Positions 44,063 through 57,800 of a stretch of 64,000 nt of DNA are shown piece by piece (the first letter of the stretch is position 1; the number at the start of each line of letters is the position of its first letter). The translations under genes were made by a program, and so were the position numbers. Origin of the DNA: Pardosa pseudoannulata (Eukaryota; Arthropoda; Arachnida; Araneae; Lycosidae); contig CM063506.1 in the NCBI GenBank assembly GCA_032207245.1, positions 15,804,003-15,868,002 on the forward strand, given 5' to 3'. The notes under the pieces are model-generated. The model worked only from the letters and a program-made list of their open reading frames with translations. It had not been told where the DNA came from and made no database searches.

Positions 44063-45030
44063 TATGACGGGATTCAGCTACGGATGCTGGCGGTTAAGCT
44101 GTAACAACGAATTCTAGAAATCTTAGAATGCAACTTATGTAACATGCCCCCATTTGGACTGTCTGAGGTTGGGCTCGACAAAGTCTTTAGCAGTCGTAAT
44201 CCGACATTATTTCTCTTCAAGGTCCAAAACAAAATAGTTGAAGCAGGCAAACTTTCATTTTACTACACCTAGACTTTTAAAATTGGATGACTGTGCTGTA
44301 CGTCTACTTAGCTACAGAATTGCTAGCGAATGAAAGAAATGTGGCTTTTCAGATAGAGACAGACATAGTTTTTCAGGTCAAAATAGTATATTTAACATTT
44401 CTGTGGCCTTTAACGTGACCAAAAGGTTACCCAAATTGTTAAATGAGGACTCAAAGTTTCGACTGAATCATGCAGATATAATAAAACCACATGGAGCAAA
44501 GGAGTATACAATGAAATGCAAGTTAGGATTTATTCACAGGAATGGAAAGTATTTGTGCCCTTGTTATAAATCTGCTTTATTTTTTATGATATATAATAGA
44601 CTGTGTTAAGGATAAATCTTTAGGACACATTTTAGGATTATTTTTTAATATATTACACATCTAATTTTTAGAAAACATATATACTGACATACAAATCTAT
44701 ATAACTCTCAATTTAAAAAATATGCATAATTTTACATTATAAAACGCTAAACTATGAGTCAATTTTTATAGCTTGTGTGAAATTCTGAACAAAATGTAAA
44801 AAAAAAAATTGAGTGGAGGCAATTAAAGGATTTGGTATAGCATTAACGCAACTTATTTAATATTATTTGTAAATGTACTACATGTATTGTACTTATTTCT
44901 GATTTCGCAGAAAGATCAATATGCGATACCATCTCAATACTGTGGAGTTTCGACTTTTAACTTCTATCATGCATAATTAGAATTATTTTTAATCAGGAAG
45001 TTTAAATTTTGTTTTTTTTTTAGTGTTCTT
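44063..45030. other. AT-rich DNA, nothing recognised
   Basis: No transposon ends or coding motifs found; the 68-codon frame at 44403-44609 is not recognisable. Confidence 0.4.
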
Positions 45031-45054
45031 TTTTATGTCGCCTCCACACTATGG

Positions 45055-45677
45055 TCAATTGCTTACCACTCCAGTACTGATCCCGATGGCGACCGTGAAT
45101 GATGGGTCACGGGTTGCATCCACACACTGAGCCACTAAATGAGCAAAGAGCGTATTTGCATCCATACAATCTACTGCGCACTGTTGTAGTGCATGCTGGT
45201 TGTCTTTGATCTTTGGATAAAAATCGCTTCCAAAGTCATTCTTCACTAAGTCTGTTAGACCCCATGGTTAAATCTTATCTCTTGCAGTATCTCTTCCCCT
45301 AAGCGTCATTCCGGGACATTCCTATTTTGTTTAAATACAGTATTTTGTTTGCTGAGCTGAGTGTGTGGCTTGTTCGTTTGGCTATCGTGGAGGTAGTATT
45401 ACTTTTGTCTCATGGCTAGTTCGTTGTTTTTAAGTTGATTTAAGTTTTGTTGACCATTAAGTACGCCTATTGTTTCATTTCCTTATACTTATATATGCTG
45501 AATTTAATGTCTGAATTTATGTCTTATGTTAATAATAATTAAATTGAGTTATATACTTTTAGACTGTGGTTCTTTTTGTTATCTCGAGGATTTTTTTACT
45601 TTCCATTACATTTGAGTTAGCATGTTAGAGTTACTATCTTCCGGGAAGTAACAAAATCCCTTTTATCGTCTTCCATC
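45055..45677 (-). pseudogene. Unrecognised reading frame split by an LTR
   Basis: On the minus strand an ATG at 45677-45675 starts MEDDKRD and runs into the LTR at 45653. The frame resumes at 45252-45246 as LVKNDFGSDFYPK and continues through DANTLFAHLVAQCVDATRDP to a TGA at about 45055. If one copy of the target duplication is dropped, the two parts join in frame to about 71 codons. The composition is balanced, unlike random AT-rich frames. An A-rich stretch follows the stop on the minus strand, compatible with a processed retrocopy. I do not recognise the protein family. Confidence 0.45.
45253..45653 (+). mobile_element. Candidate solo LTR (BEL/Copia-like)
   Basis: It begins TGTTAGACCCC and ends AAGTAACA (TGTTA...TAACA inverted termini), 401 bp, flanked by AAGTC (45248-45252) and AAATC (45654-45658), a 5-bp duplication with one mismatch. 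Removing it plus one flank restores an open frame across the site, independent support for the boundaries. No primer binding site follows. Confidence 0.6.
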
Positions 45678-46192
45678 ATGGACCTCGATAAACCATACCC
45701 CCTCCAGACGGTGGTAAAGGATTGCAGTGGACCTACAGATGTGTTGCCAAGTTATAAAAAATAAGTGTAGCGTCTGGAGCATCAAACACAGCATAACTGT
45801 GTGAACAGAATTCTTACTGAATTGTGTTTACATTCAATAGTTTTCAATAGCTTTGACCAAACTTCGTGAAAAAATGTCATTTATCAAAATGTCCCTCAAA
45901 TTTCGAAAATGTTCTGTCGTCATATTTTATTAATTTGGGGGGGACATTCTGAAACATTCTTAATTATTTTTGCAAATATTTGTGCAAATCACGATGCACA
46001 AAAATGTCAAACTTTTACAAACATATACCGATTAAATGGATCCCGATTTCGCCATTGTGGATAATTCTGGCAGTCTTCGCAGAAGTCTCCGTTTAAGAGG
46101 ATTACCTCCGGAATTTGGACTTTACGATACAGAAATAAGAAAGAAGCAGATAATGCCCGAAGATACAAAGCGTGTTTGGTAACTCCTACCTA

Positions 46193-46377
46193 CCCGGCGC
46201 CTCCACCAAATTTGTCACGAATATTCGAATGAACACATCGTTTAGCCTAACAAACGAATTTATTGAAGCAAAGTAGCAACTCGCAAGACTCGCTTTAGAA
46301 GATCGAAAAGTTGCCTACAACTAATGGGTACCAGCTTTTATACCCGAACATAATATTCGAGAAATAACTAATTTACA
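46193..46377 (-). mobile_element. Minus-strand LTR with primer binding site
   Basis: Read on the minus strand: TGTAAATTAG (46377), GGGTATAAAAGCTGG as the TATA region, CAATAAATTCG as poly(A) signal, end GAATATTCGTGACA (46213), then a few bases and TGGTGGAGGCGCCGGGTA (46210-46193). The last is complementary to a tRNA 3' end reading CCCGGCGCCTCCACCA. The U3-TATA-poly(A)-U5-PBS order is complete. Coding sequence beyond the PBS is not recognisable and the element is cut off near 46035. Confidence 0.6.
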
Positions 46378-46454
46378 CAATAAAAAAAGATCTAGAATGT
46401 TAGAGAACATAAGGCAACAATAAATAACATTTTTAAATTAAAAATGCATACTTT

Positions 46455-46560
46455 GGATCAACCGTCATGGCGAGCATCGAATCCACAAACTTTGGGTCTG
46501 AACCTCGTGCACTGACCATTCGACCACTGAGCTCGTAAGCAAAGGTTCTGTATGCGGCAA
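46455..46560 (-). mobile_element. tRNA-derived SINE or tRNA pseudogene, third type (minus)
   Basis: On the minus strand GAGCTCAGTGGTCGAATGGTC (A box region) and, further on, GTGGATTCGATGC (B box) have tRNA-like order. A complete cloverleaf is not evident. It differs from SINEs S1 and S2. Confidence 0.45.
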
Positions 46561-46790
46561 TATTTAGGAAATTCTATAAAACATACTCTAAAAATTAATT
46601 TAGTCCTAGAGCTCTATCCTGTTATGTAATAGTATTAACCACGTTCACACATAAGACAACTTTTTAAAAATTAATTTGAAGAAAAAGAAAGGTAAGTAAT
46701 ACCTAAGCTCTCACTTAAAAAATGATTTATTGCACATTAATGTTATCAGTTTGTAACAGTTTATTATTTTAAAAAAATTCTCCGAGACTT

Positions 46791-48687
46791 AAGGAGAGCG
46801 TTCTAGGATTATATACTTAATTTAATTTTATGCACTTAAAATTTTACCTTGTAAAACTTAAAAGACACTTTTAACAGTTACATGAACCAAACATAGAATT
46901 TAGATTTGTGTATATGTAACCACTGCACAGAGCTATTTTGAAACCACAACGATCTTCTTCCTCACAGTTAATCAGACTCACTTTCCTCACTGTTAATCAG
47001 ACACATGAATTATATGATTTTGGAAATCAGAGTACCAGTTTGATTTGATTTGTTCTGTAGCATTACGATCTATAATTTTGCTACACAAGGAATGAAAAGG
47101 GATGTTTTGCCTAAAACATATTCTGAACAGCTCCTTATATCCATTTGTAACAATAAGTTACATTCGGTTCAACTTTTTTTACCTCTTCCCGTGAGTCATC
47201 GTCAAAGACATACCAGAACAGGACCGGTTTGAACTAGAAACTTCGGACTTCTCCCAACCAATAGAAGGGTCCATTGGTTTGGGGGATTCTGACCCCTCGC
47301 CGTTCTGGAGTGGACCCCTGTTTTTTCTCCGCGAGGCAGTCTGATTTTTTTAGAGGACATAATTGTGACCAGAGGAGAGTAGAAGGTGAACGTTGCTGGC
47401 ATCCGAGGCTTGCAGGATAGACCTTTTGATGAAGTAAAATCGCCATATTGTTTTTTAGGGGCGACGCCGACTCGTCTTCGATATCTACAAATGACAAGTT
47501 GATTCCAGTTGTATTCTTTAGGCATTTATTTAATTGTATAAAATAATTTAATCATGACACATTTGTCCATGTGTTCTTTAATGAGTTTTTATTTCTTCTT
47601 TCTCAAACACTAGGCCAATGTAACATTATTTTTACACTATTCAACAGCGGAACTCAAATATACTCACTCCATTTTTCTAAACATTCGTTTGGAGGCAGAA
47701 ATCCTACATGATCATCTTTTTGTATATTTAAGCTATAGGTGGTATTTGATTTTTTATTATACTGTACGTGTGTGTCAAACACGAAGTCTTCTTTTCTAAG
47801 ATCTTTTATTCTTAAAGAACAACTGTTGTTAAACCCAAGTTACTGAACTTGAAATTGCATAAAATGAATTTATATAGTTTCAGGTTTAGCAAGTAAATAT
47901 TAAAATAATTTCAAGTTCATTAAGTAAGGGAATAATAAATAAATTTTAAATTTAATAGCTTTATTTAATTCAACTTAAAGTCCAGTACAGAAAATACCCT
48001 TTTTAAAGTACATAAACAGAAAATAAATATACAGTTCTGTAAATTTCTTCTTTAAAAAATTGTTTGACTAGTGGATTTTCATTTCATATAAAACAGGATA
48101 GCATAAATACAAACTGAAATTTTCCAAGTGCCTAATATTTTGCCTCATGAATTCATTTTCAACGTAATTTAAATTTTTCTGTGTAGCTGGATTGTTTTTT
48201 TTTTATTTTTTTTCATAAAAATACTTTAAGACTATTACCTATTTTACTAAAGTTAACTTTTTTCCTATTTAATATTCGTTTTAACTTACAGGAAAATTAA
48301 TAAGTATAATACGTTTGGATTTAAATATTCAAGAAAGTTGTATCAACTTGAAGTAATACTCAAGCATAAATTGAAAACAGAGTCTGATATTTTTTTAATT
48401 GTAGTTTAATATTAAATGGGATATGTATAATAGACACTTTTATAGTGAAAAAACACAAATTTTTCAAATCAAACGTATTTATTCATCTCCGTACTTCATT
48501 AAACACAGTATCAGCATAATAGTTTAAGTTTAAAATACGTTGTGAACTGTTTATAAAATTAGATCGTTTTCATAAATTCTTGCATACCCTTCGCAGCGTG
48601 ATGAAATTAAAACTCTTGAAGTGGATTAGGTTTACGTGTACATCACAAGGATTAAGTGATTGAAACGAAGGGGAAAATACGACAAAT
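46791..48687. other. Intergenic DNA; GC-richer patch at 47190-47470
   Basis: Mostly AT-rich with no recognised genes. The patch at 47190-47470 is GC-richer with an 87-107-codon minus-strand frame, but I see no motif and no second copy. A candidate poly(A) signal for SOUL gene B lies at 48478-48483 (minus). Confidence 0.4.
48478..48483 (-). promoter_or_regulatory. Candidate poly(A) signal for SOUL gene B
   Basis: AATAAA on the minus strand about 205 bp after the TAG stop, a distance similar to that seen for gene A. Confidence 0.45.
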
Positions 48688-48865
48688 CTACTCGTTCTTG
48701 ACCATCCACAGTTCGTTCAGTCTGTCAGTCTCACGCCAAGGGCTGTCGTAGACGCTCATGAAATAGAACGAGGTGTCGATGGAATCGTCGTTAGCGACGG
48801 AATTCTTCAGGAATCGTGCGTGGTCATCCCAAATTCTATCGTAGCGAGCTTGACCACTAAAGGAT
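48688..48865 (-). CDS. SOUL gene B, terminal exon
   Basis: 178 nt from acceptor TTATTTCCAG to the TAG at 48690-48688. No ATG is near the start, so it is easily missed by ORF calling. It contains YFMSVYDSPW and RLNELWMVKNE. Confidence 0.93.
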
Positions 48866-51800
48866 CTGGAAATAAGAAAAAACGTTGAGTTACTTTGCTA
48901 GTGAAAATGAAGCGAAAATTCAAATTGGGATTGCAACTGATGATGCTTCCATAATAATTTAACAATTAGAAAGATAACTTAGAGCACTCGGAAGAGAAAA
49001 ATAACCACTGAAACTTGAACTGAATGAATGTATATGCTGCAAAGCGGATGATTCTATGCAACTGTTAGTTTGTAAAACCCAACTACTTTGTAGCATATAC
49101 CTTCATGCAACTGGTTTGATAACACATTGTATGCGGGACTTAAATGACCCACACCCACATCCAACTGAAGAAGTTTATGGATGCAAAAGCCTAAGTGGGT
49201 GGGGAGAACCTTTCGACATTATTCATTTTAATGTTATACACTGAATTATTAACTTTAAAAAAAACACTTTTTTTATCACTATCACTATTTTTACCAAGTA
49301 TTTTCCCTCATTTTAAAATTTTTAAAATTTATTTTGTATATAAGAGTAATTTGAAATTAATATGCTATAAATTTCCTTTAACTTTTTGGTATGATTACGA
49401 TTATTATCTACTTTCTTTTAATATTCGATCTGTGTTTCGTTTTCGTATTTTTTAATAAACATCGGAACGAGATTACATCTTACTTCCATGTAATGCTGAG
49501 AATGACCTATCATTCCACATTTACAATTTGATGAATCTAATTTTCCAATTCTGTACAAGTCGGTTGGGAAACTTCCATGACCGGTTATGAAATAATTTAA
49601 TGTTATTTTCGAATTGTAACTTTTGTTCTACTTTAGACATTATAGTATAGGTTGCTCTTCCTTTTTCACTATTGTCCCAATAATCTTGCCAATCTTTATT
49701 TATGTTTTCTTTCATATATTTTTTAAGTATTGATACCGGGAGCTGTATTGGTTTGTAATTTATTGATTTCGTGGCGTTCTTTGCTAAGATATCTGCATAT
49801 TTATTACCGGTATACCTTGTATGAGTTTTGATCCAAATTATATTAATTGTTCGGTTATTCATGTTTTTACATTCTTTTTGTATGTCGGTAATTAATTTGG
49901 ATTGTATGCGGGACACGTATTAGTACATTTTCTGACAATTGATGCGTGAGAACGGGACACGTTCGTTCTAGTACGTTTTCTGACGATTGATAATTGAGCG
50001 CGGGTCACGCACTAGTACGGGTTAGTGTAACAACATGGTTTGTTTGTGGGTACAAAAATAACGGTATATACAGGAAAACAAAGCCGAATGTTCTTGTCTA
50101 CTACATAGATTCTGAAAAAATTTAGACAAATAAAAACTAGTTTTTACATCAATCGATCCACAGAACGGGAAAAAATTAAAACTATATACTATTATTTCTA
50201 TTTGATTTTTCATATTTACGATACTATTATAAATTTATCCAATAACAAATATACTTTTTGTTTACAAAAATCTTATGGTTGTTGTTTATATATTTCTATT
50301 TATATATTTGTTTATATATTTCAATATTAAATAATTTTTGATCTATTGAGATTTAACTGAATAACTAAATTTACGCGCTAAACGCCCGCTCCCGGTACAA
50401 TTCCGCTGCGAAATGTACCCGCACACAATGTGTTAACATTAGTCGCCAGATATCAATGACCGATATCGAGTTGTTTCAGTAGCTTTCAGTAGTTGGACTA
50501 GAAACATGAACCTAGAGAGCATACGAAGTACCTCTAGGATTGTTAGGAATGTTGCTGAAGTAGTTGGAACTGGAAGATTCAGTGTTTCCTGCACTATTAA
50601 TCAGCAAAATCAGTTGAGGACAGTTTCTAACAAAACGGAACAGTAAATACGAAAGCTAACGTGAAACACTACTTCGAACAAATACATTTTGTCTTATAAA
50701 ATAGTAAAATACATCTTTACAAGACAAGCAGAGATCTTCTGATAGAATTGTTGGATAAGGGTGAGAGCATTGATTCAGCGACAGGTGCAACGGAGACTTA
50801 TTTAAGAAAGAATAAAAGCTAAAACATCCATCCAATAACAGTAATTAATAGGTACAATGTAGAGAAAACATTTGTGTTTAACCAAGAAATTTCAATCTTG
50901 AACCAAGAAATACCAAATACTTAACCAAGAAATATCATCTTTGCAAGACAAGCAGAGATCTTCTGATAGAATTGCTGGATAATGGTGAAAGCGTTGATTC
51001 AGCGACAGATACAACGGAGGCTTATTGAAGAAAGAATATAGGAAAGAACAATTATCCAATAACAGTAATTAATAGGTACAATGTAGAGAAGACATTTGTT
51101 TTTAACCAAGAAATGTCAATCTTGAACCAAGAAATACCAAATATTTAACCAAGAAATATCAGCTTTGCAAGACAAGCAGAGTTCTTCTGATAGAATTGTT
51201 GGATAATAGTGAGAGCGTTGATTCAGCGACGGGTACAATGGAGACTTATTGAAGAAAGAATATAGGCAAGAACATCCATCCAATCGCAGTAATTAACATG
51301 CACAATGTAGATAAAACATTAGTGTTTAACCAAGAAATATCATCTTTGCAAGACAAGCAGAGATATTCTGACAGAATTATTGGATGATGGTGAGAGCGTT
51401 GATTCAGCGACAGGTACAACGAAGACTTATTTAAGAAAGAATATAGGCAAGAACATCCGTCCAATAATAGTAATTAACATGCACAATGTGGAGAAAATAT
51501 TTGTGTTTAACCAAAAATTATCAATCTTGAACTGAATAAGTTCATAATAATGATGAATTCAATGACGAAATGCATTTATGTGCATGAGTTTCAATCAACA
51601 TTTGTCAGGCAAAAAACTGGAGAACACATCTTTGAACTGCATATTAATAATGCAGTTAACGCTCTTAAAAGCAAATATTTACAGGGGGGGTATATTTAGA
51701 AGATCTGGCAGCGTAGTACCACTTGAGGTAGGATGAACTACAAAAAATGAATTTTTATACTAGAGAACATACTTTTGCATTTTAAGCAAATGTTCATACG

Positions 51801-54800
51801 TGGTTTTAGTGTGTTTCAATTAGATCTTACTCTATACCATAATTCTAAGCTCATGAATTTTTTTTTTCAAGAATAGAATTGAACACTTTTGGATTGGTCT
51901 GGAAATTATCCAATTGTAAATACCATCGCAAATTTGTAAAGAATTATAAAGAGACATTCATATAAAATGGACTACTCAACCTAAAGAAAAATTATTCAAA
52001 TGGACATAAAAGTTTAGCTTTGGGATGATGATGTATAAATGTTATGTTCCACATTAGTGGAATTTCTGCCACAATGTATACAGGATATCATTACTGCTAG
52101 AGGAGGACACATTTGTTATTAGGCTGATAAACTATGCAAGTGAATTTATACTAATAAAATTACATGTGTGAAAATTTTAAGCGTGCTCTAATTAATTTAC
52201 ACAGACTTGCATAACATATTAGATTTCAAGACTATTTAAGAAATCTTACTAACCCATTAATGCCTGTATCATTTCTAACGAATATATATATACGAATATC
52301 TTAGTTGGTTTGGTTTAGTTTGGAGTGCTACGGTTTACTTTTTGCAACACGAGGACAAATGAGACCGGGACCTACAGCTTAAAGCCAATTCTGAACGGCT
52401 ACGAACGTCCATGCCACTGCGGGATTCGAACCCACGAACTCCGGTACCGAAGGCCAGCACCCTAACCAATCGGCCATCGTTCGGCTCACGATTACCTTAA
52501 ATTAAGCTATTATGAGTGACGGAGAACAAATCAGATATTAAATTTAACCAATTTTAAATACTATAGCTAATCTTTATTAGTGATATTTATTAAAAAGTGA
52601 AAAATTTTGTAACGAGATATTTATTAAGTATTTCAAATAAACACAGTATTATTTTGATCTAACTTCGGGGGAAAATGTCATTTATCAAAATGTCCCTCAA
52701 ATTTCAAAAATGTACTGTCGTCATATTTTCTTAATTTTGGGAGGGACATTCTGAAACATTCTTAGTTATTTTTGTAAATATTTCTGCAAAACAAAATATA
52801 CAAAAATATGTCAAACTTTTACAAACATATATTTAGAAAAACATATTCTAAAAATTAATTTAGTCCTAGAGCTCTATCATATTATGGTTGAACGGGGTTA
52901 ATACTATTACATCTGCAAGATAACCTTTTAAAAATTAATTTCAAAAAAAGGAAAGGTGATACCTAAGCTCTCACTTAAAAAATGATTTATTGCACATTAA
53001 TGTTATTATCAGTTTGTAACAGTTTCTTAGGTTTGAGATTTTTATTAAGTATCTCAAATAAACACAGTATTGTAACCTTTAGTTTTTATAGTCCATATAG
53101 GTATTTGACATGATTCCAGTAGATAGACTAATCGAAAAAGGAGATTAATGTACGAGTCTTGAAAACTGATAAAAGTCGACTTAAATGATAAAATTACAAA
53201 CAATAGTCGAAACTAAAAAAGTAAGGAAATTGTTTATAAGATTACTATTTACCTCATCCTAAAATTAAAAATCCTTTCAAAAATACATAAAAATTTTACA
53301 AATTATTCCTTACCCGTCTATGGAAAGGGAATCTAGGAATTAATGGGCTAACATGAGCTATATCATGACTGGCAGCCAACGTGTTAGAGTACTGAATTCA
53401 GGGCCTGATTATCGCACGGGCACTTGGGGCACGTGCCCTGGGCACGAAAATTTTAGGGGTCACAAAAATTTAGTCGAGTGCTTGAAACACATATTAAGTG
53501 AGGAAAAATTGCAAACTTACGCTACCATTGTGAAGTTTTAATAAATTATTGTACGAGGTAATTGTGTTTGTCATGAACTATATTGCTTCCTATTTACTTT
53601 AATTTTACTGTTATTTGCCTGATAATTAATTCCATCAACAAACCTGGTGCTCTTTTTATCCTATGGTTTATTACATATTTATAAGACAGATTATTAGCAA
53701 CGTACCATTATAAACCATTAAATCATCTCATCAATTTAAATTATTTTTAATTCTATTATTTATTTTCTGTACCACAGAGCTTGTGAGTGTGACAAGGTAA
53801 AAATAAAAAAAGTGAGTCTCTCTAGGTCTTTAAAAGTCCTTAATTTTTAGCATGGCTAAACAGAGATAATAATGATGACGTAAAATGAAAATTTGGTGTT
53901 TTTGATTTTGAATATTATTTTACTGCTAATTTCTTAAATATGTTTGCTAATCCAATGTCATAATTTTTATATGACTGTCATTAGGACAATAATTTGTCCC
54001 TATAAATTTGTCATGGGGGTGGAGGGCACAAAAATGGGATGTACCCTGGACACAAAAGTATCTTAGTCAGGCCCTGATTGAATTCATGCCTTAAAAACTT
54101 TAAATTGTATTTTTGAAAAACAATATTGTTTGTTACACCGTCATATAGTAATAGTCATAACTGTGATAGTTTAAATAATTTTATTGAATTTCATCTGTGT
54201 TGTTAACAACGTCAAGTATTCATCACTAAAATTGTACACTAAAATTGATTCAATGGCAATGAGCTGTTGGTTAATTACATACATCACAATGTTATGTATG
54301 CAATAAACTAAAATTGTTAATACAACTGCAACGAACTAAAACTGTATGCAATAAACCAACAGTTCATTGTATAGATCACAATGTTATGTATTGAATGAAC
54401 TAAAATTGTTGATACAACTGCAACAAATTAAAACTATATGCAATGAACCAAAAGATCATTGTATACATCACAATGTTATGTATGCAATGAACTAACTGTT
54501 ATGCATGCAATGACTACTCGTTATCCGTCTCTGGAAAAAGATGCTAGGAATTAATGGGTTAACATGAGCTGTATTACGGCTGGCAGCCAAAGTGTTAAGG
54601 TACTGAATTCATGACTTAAAAACTTTAAATTGTATTTTTGAAAAACAGTGCTGTTTGTTACACCGTCATATAGTAGTAGTCATAACTGTGATAGTTTAAA
54701 GAGTTTTATTAAATTTAGCTGTGTTATTAGCAACGTTATGCATTAATCCCTAAAATTGTTGATACAACTGCAGTTAACTAAACTGTGTGTAATGAGCTGT

Positions 54801-57800
54801 TGGTTCATTGCATACATCGCATTGTTATGTATGAAATGAACTAAAATTGTTGATACAACTGTAACGAACTAAAACTGTATGCAATGAACCAACAGTTCAT
54901 TGTATACATCACGATATTATATATGCAATGAACTAACTGTTATGTACACAATGACTACTCCTTATCCATCTCTGGAAAGGGATACTAGGAATTAATGGGT
55001 TAACATGAGCTATATACGGCTGGCAGCCAAAGTGTTAAGGTACTGAATTCATGCCTTAAAAACATTAAATCGTATTTTTGAAAAACAGTATTGTTTGTTA
55101 CACCATCATATGGTAGTATTCATAACTTAAAAAATTTAAATAATTTATTAAATTTCATCCGTGTTTTTAAGAAGGGTAGGTATGCAATGAAATAAAAGGT
55201 TTCAGCAATATTAAGAGTTGAGTTTTTTAGGACATCCATTTTTTTCTAAACAGACTTGCTCTTTTCAGACATGGCCGAACGATGGCCGAATGTGAAAGTG
55301 CTAGCCTTCGGAACCGGAGGGCGTGGAGTTCGTGGGTTCGAATCTCACTATGACATGGATGTTCGTAGCCGTTCGGAATCGGCTTTAAGCAGTAGGTCCC
55401 GGTCTCATTAGCCCTCGTGTTGCAAAAAGTAGACCGTAGCACTCCAAACCAAGCCAAACCCAACCAAAACTTTTCAGACATGTACATATTTGGAGAGAGG
55501 TATTAGTGAGCGGACTGTATGTGTTGACAAAAATCAAAGAAGTGAAAGTCGGGGAAATAAGTATTATTTTATAAGGCGTCCTAAATACGAGGGATAGTAT
55601 AGATGTTAGCATGCTGGATTGTAGCGATGGCAAGTACCTGAAACACCTCCTTGTACACCTCGAGAACGTTAAATTTGTGAGTCTCGATGACGTCTCGATG
55701 ATAGGTTAAGGGGTATCTTACGACATCGCCTCACAAACGTCTTACACAGTCCTTGAACAAGGCCATCGAGAGTTAAAGTAAATAAGTTTTCCTAAATGAA
55801 CTCTTTAACCTGAATAAAATGAAGAAAGTAAAATGATATTTGCAACATTGGGGTTTGGGTAAAATAATCAATATAAATAAAAGGAAGAAATAGAATACAA
55901 ATATGCTTTAGGAAATGAGACGATAATCGAAACAATCTCATCTCATTCATTTAAATTATTTTTGATTCTATTATTTATTTTCTGTACCACAGAGCTTGTG
56001 AGTGTGACAAGGTAAAAATAAAAAAAGTGAGTCTCTCTAGGTCTTTAAAAGTCCTTAATTTTTAGCATGGCTAAACAGAGATAATAATGATGACGTAAAA
56101 TGAAAATTTGGTGTTTTTGATTTTGAATATTATTTTACTGCTAATTTCTTAAATATGTTTGCTAATCCAATGTCATAATTTTTATATGACTGTCATTAGG
56201 ACAATAATTTGTCCCTATAAATTTGTCATGGGGGTGGAGGGCACAAAAATGGGATGTACCCTGGACACAAAAGTATCTTAGTCAGGCCCTGATTGAATTC
56301 ATGCATTAAAAACTTTAAATTGTATGTTCGAAAAACAGTATTGTTTGTTACACCGTCATATAGTAATAGTCATAACTGTGATAGTTTAAATAATTTTATT
56401 GAATTTCATCTGTGTTGTTAACAACGTCAAGTATTCATCACTAAAATTGTACACTAAAATTGATTCAATGGCAATGAGCTGTTGGTTCATTGCATACATC
56501 GCAGTGTTATGTATCAAATGAACTAAAATTTTTGATACAACTGCAACGAACTAAAACTGTATGCAATGAACCAACAGTTTATTGTATACATCACAATGTT
56601 ATGTATGTAATGAACTAAAATTGTTGATACAACTGCAACAAATTAAAACTATATGCAATGAACCAAAAGATCATTGAATACATCATAATGTTATGTATAC
56701 AATGAACTAACTGTTATGCACACAATGACTACTCCATATCTGTCTCTGGAAAGGGATGCTAGGAATTAATGGACTAACATGAGCTATATTACGGCTGGCA
56801 GCCAAAGTGTTAAGGTACTGAATTCATGACTTAAAAACTTTAAATTGTATTTTTGAAAAACAGCACTGTTTGTTACACCGTCATATAGTAGTAGTCATAA
56901 ATGTGATAGTTTAAAGAGTTTTATTAAATTTTAGCTGTGTTATCAGCAACGTCATGTATTAATCACTAAAATTATTGATACAACTGCAGTTAACTAAAAC
57001 TGTGTGTAATGAGCTGTTGGTTCATTGCATACATCGCAGTGTTATATATGAAATGAACTAAAATTGTTGATACAACTGTAACGAACTAAAACAATATGCA
57101 ATGAACCAACAGTTCATTGTATACATCACAATGTTATGTATGCAATGAACTAACTGTTGTGTACGCAATGACTACTCCATATCTGTCTCTGGAAAGGGAT
57201 GCTAGGAATTAATGGGTTAACATGAGCTATATACGGCTGGCAGTCAAAGTGTTAAGATACTGAATTCATGCCTTGAAAACATTAAATCGTATTTTTGAAA
57301 AACAGTATTGTTTGTTACACCATCATATGGTAGTATTCATAACTTAAATAATTTATTAAATTTCATCCGTGTTTTTAACAATGGTAGGTATGCAATGAAA
57401 TAAAAGGTTTCAGCAATATTAAGAGTTGAGTTTTTTAGGACATCCATTTTTTTTCTAAACAGACTTGCTCTTTTCAGACATGGCCGAACGATGGCCGAAT
57501 GGTTAGAGTGCTGGCCTTCGGAACCGGAGTTCGTGGGTTCGAATCTCACTATGACATGGATGTTCGTAGCCGTTCGGAATAGGCTTTAAGCAGTAGGTCC
57601 CGGTCTCATTAGCCCTCGTGTTGCAAAAAGTAGACCGTAGCACTCCAAACCAAGCCAAACCCAACCAAAACTTTTCAGACATGTACATATTTGGAGAGAG
57701 GTATCAGTGAAGCGGACTGTATGTGTTAACAAAAATCAAAGAATTGAAAGTCGGGGAAATAAGTATTATTTTATAAGGCGTCCTAAATACGAGGGATAGT

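Larger units (their letters stand above)
45856..46790. repeat. Dispersed repeat R4, copy A (interrupted)
   Basis: The ends (45856-46035 and about 46570-46790) match 52656-53040 closely: AAAATGTCATTTATCAAAAT, GGGACATTCTGAAACATTCT, AAATTAATTTAGTCCTAGAG, ACCTAAGCTCTCACTTAAAA. Between them this copy carries about 0.53 kb absent from the other copy, holding an LTR and a tRNA-derived SINE. Confidence 0.75.
53723..55937. repeat. 2.2-kb tandem duplication, unit 1
   Basis: From TCATCTCATCAATTT to GATAATCGAAACAATC, 2,215 bp. It includes the right half of the hAT-like element, three diverged internal repeats of about 0.5 kb (around 54080, 54600 and 55040) and a SINE S1 copy. Nearly identical to unit 2. 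Confidence 0.9.

Noticed and set aside
46037..46180. A plus-strand frame starting MDPDFAIV and containing an LRRSLRLRG-like stretch as a retroelement Gag piece
   Set aside because: It lies on the strand opposite to the LTR and primer binding site at 46193-46377, is only about 48 codons, and may be chance; not enough to call.
47202..47525. A 107-codon minus-strand frame in a GC-richer patch
   Set aside because: No recognisable motif, two overlapping frames of similar length, and no splice or start context. I keep the patch as unclassified only.
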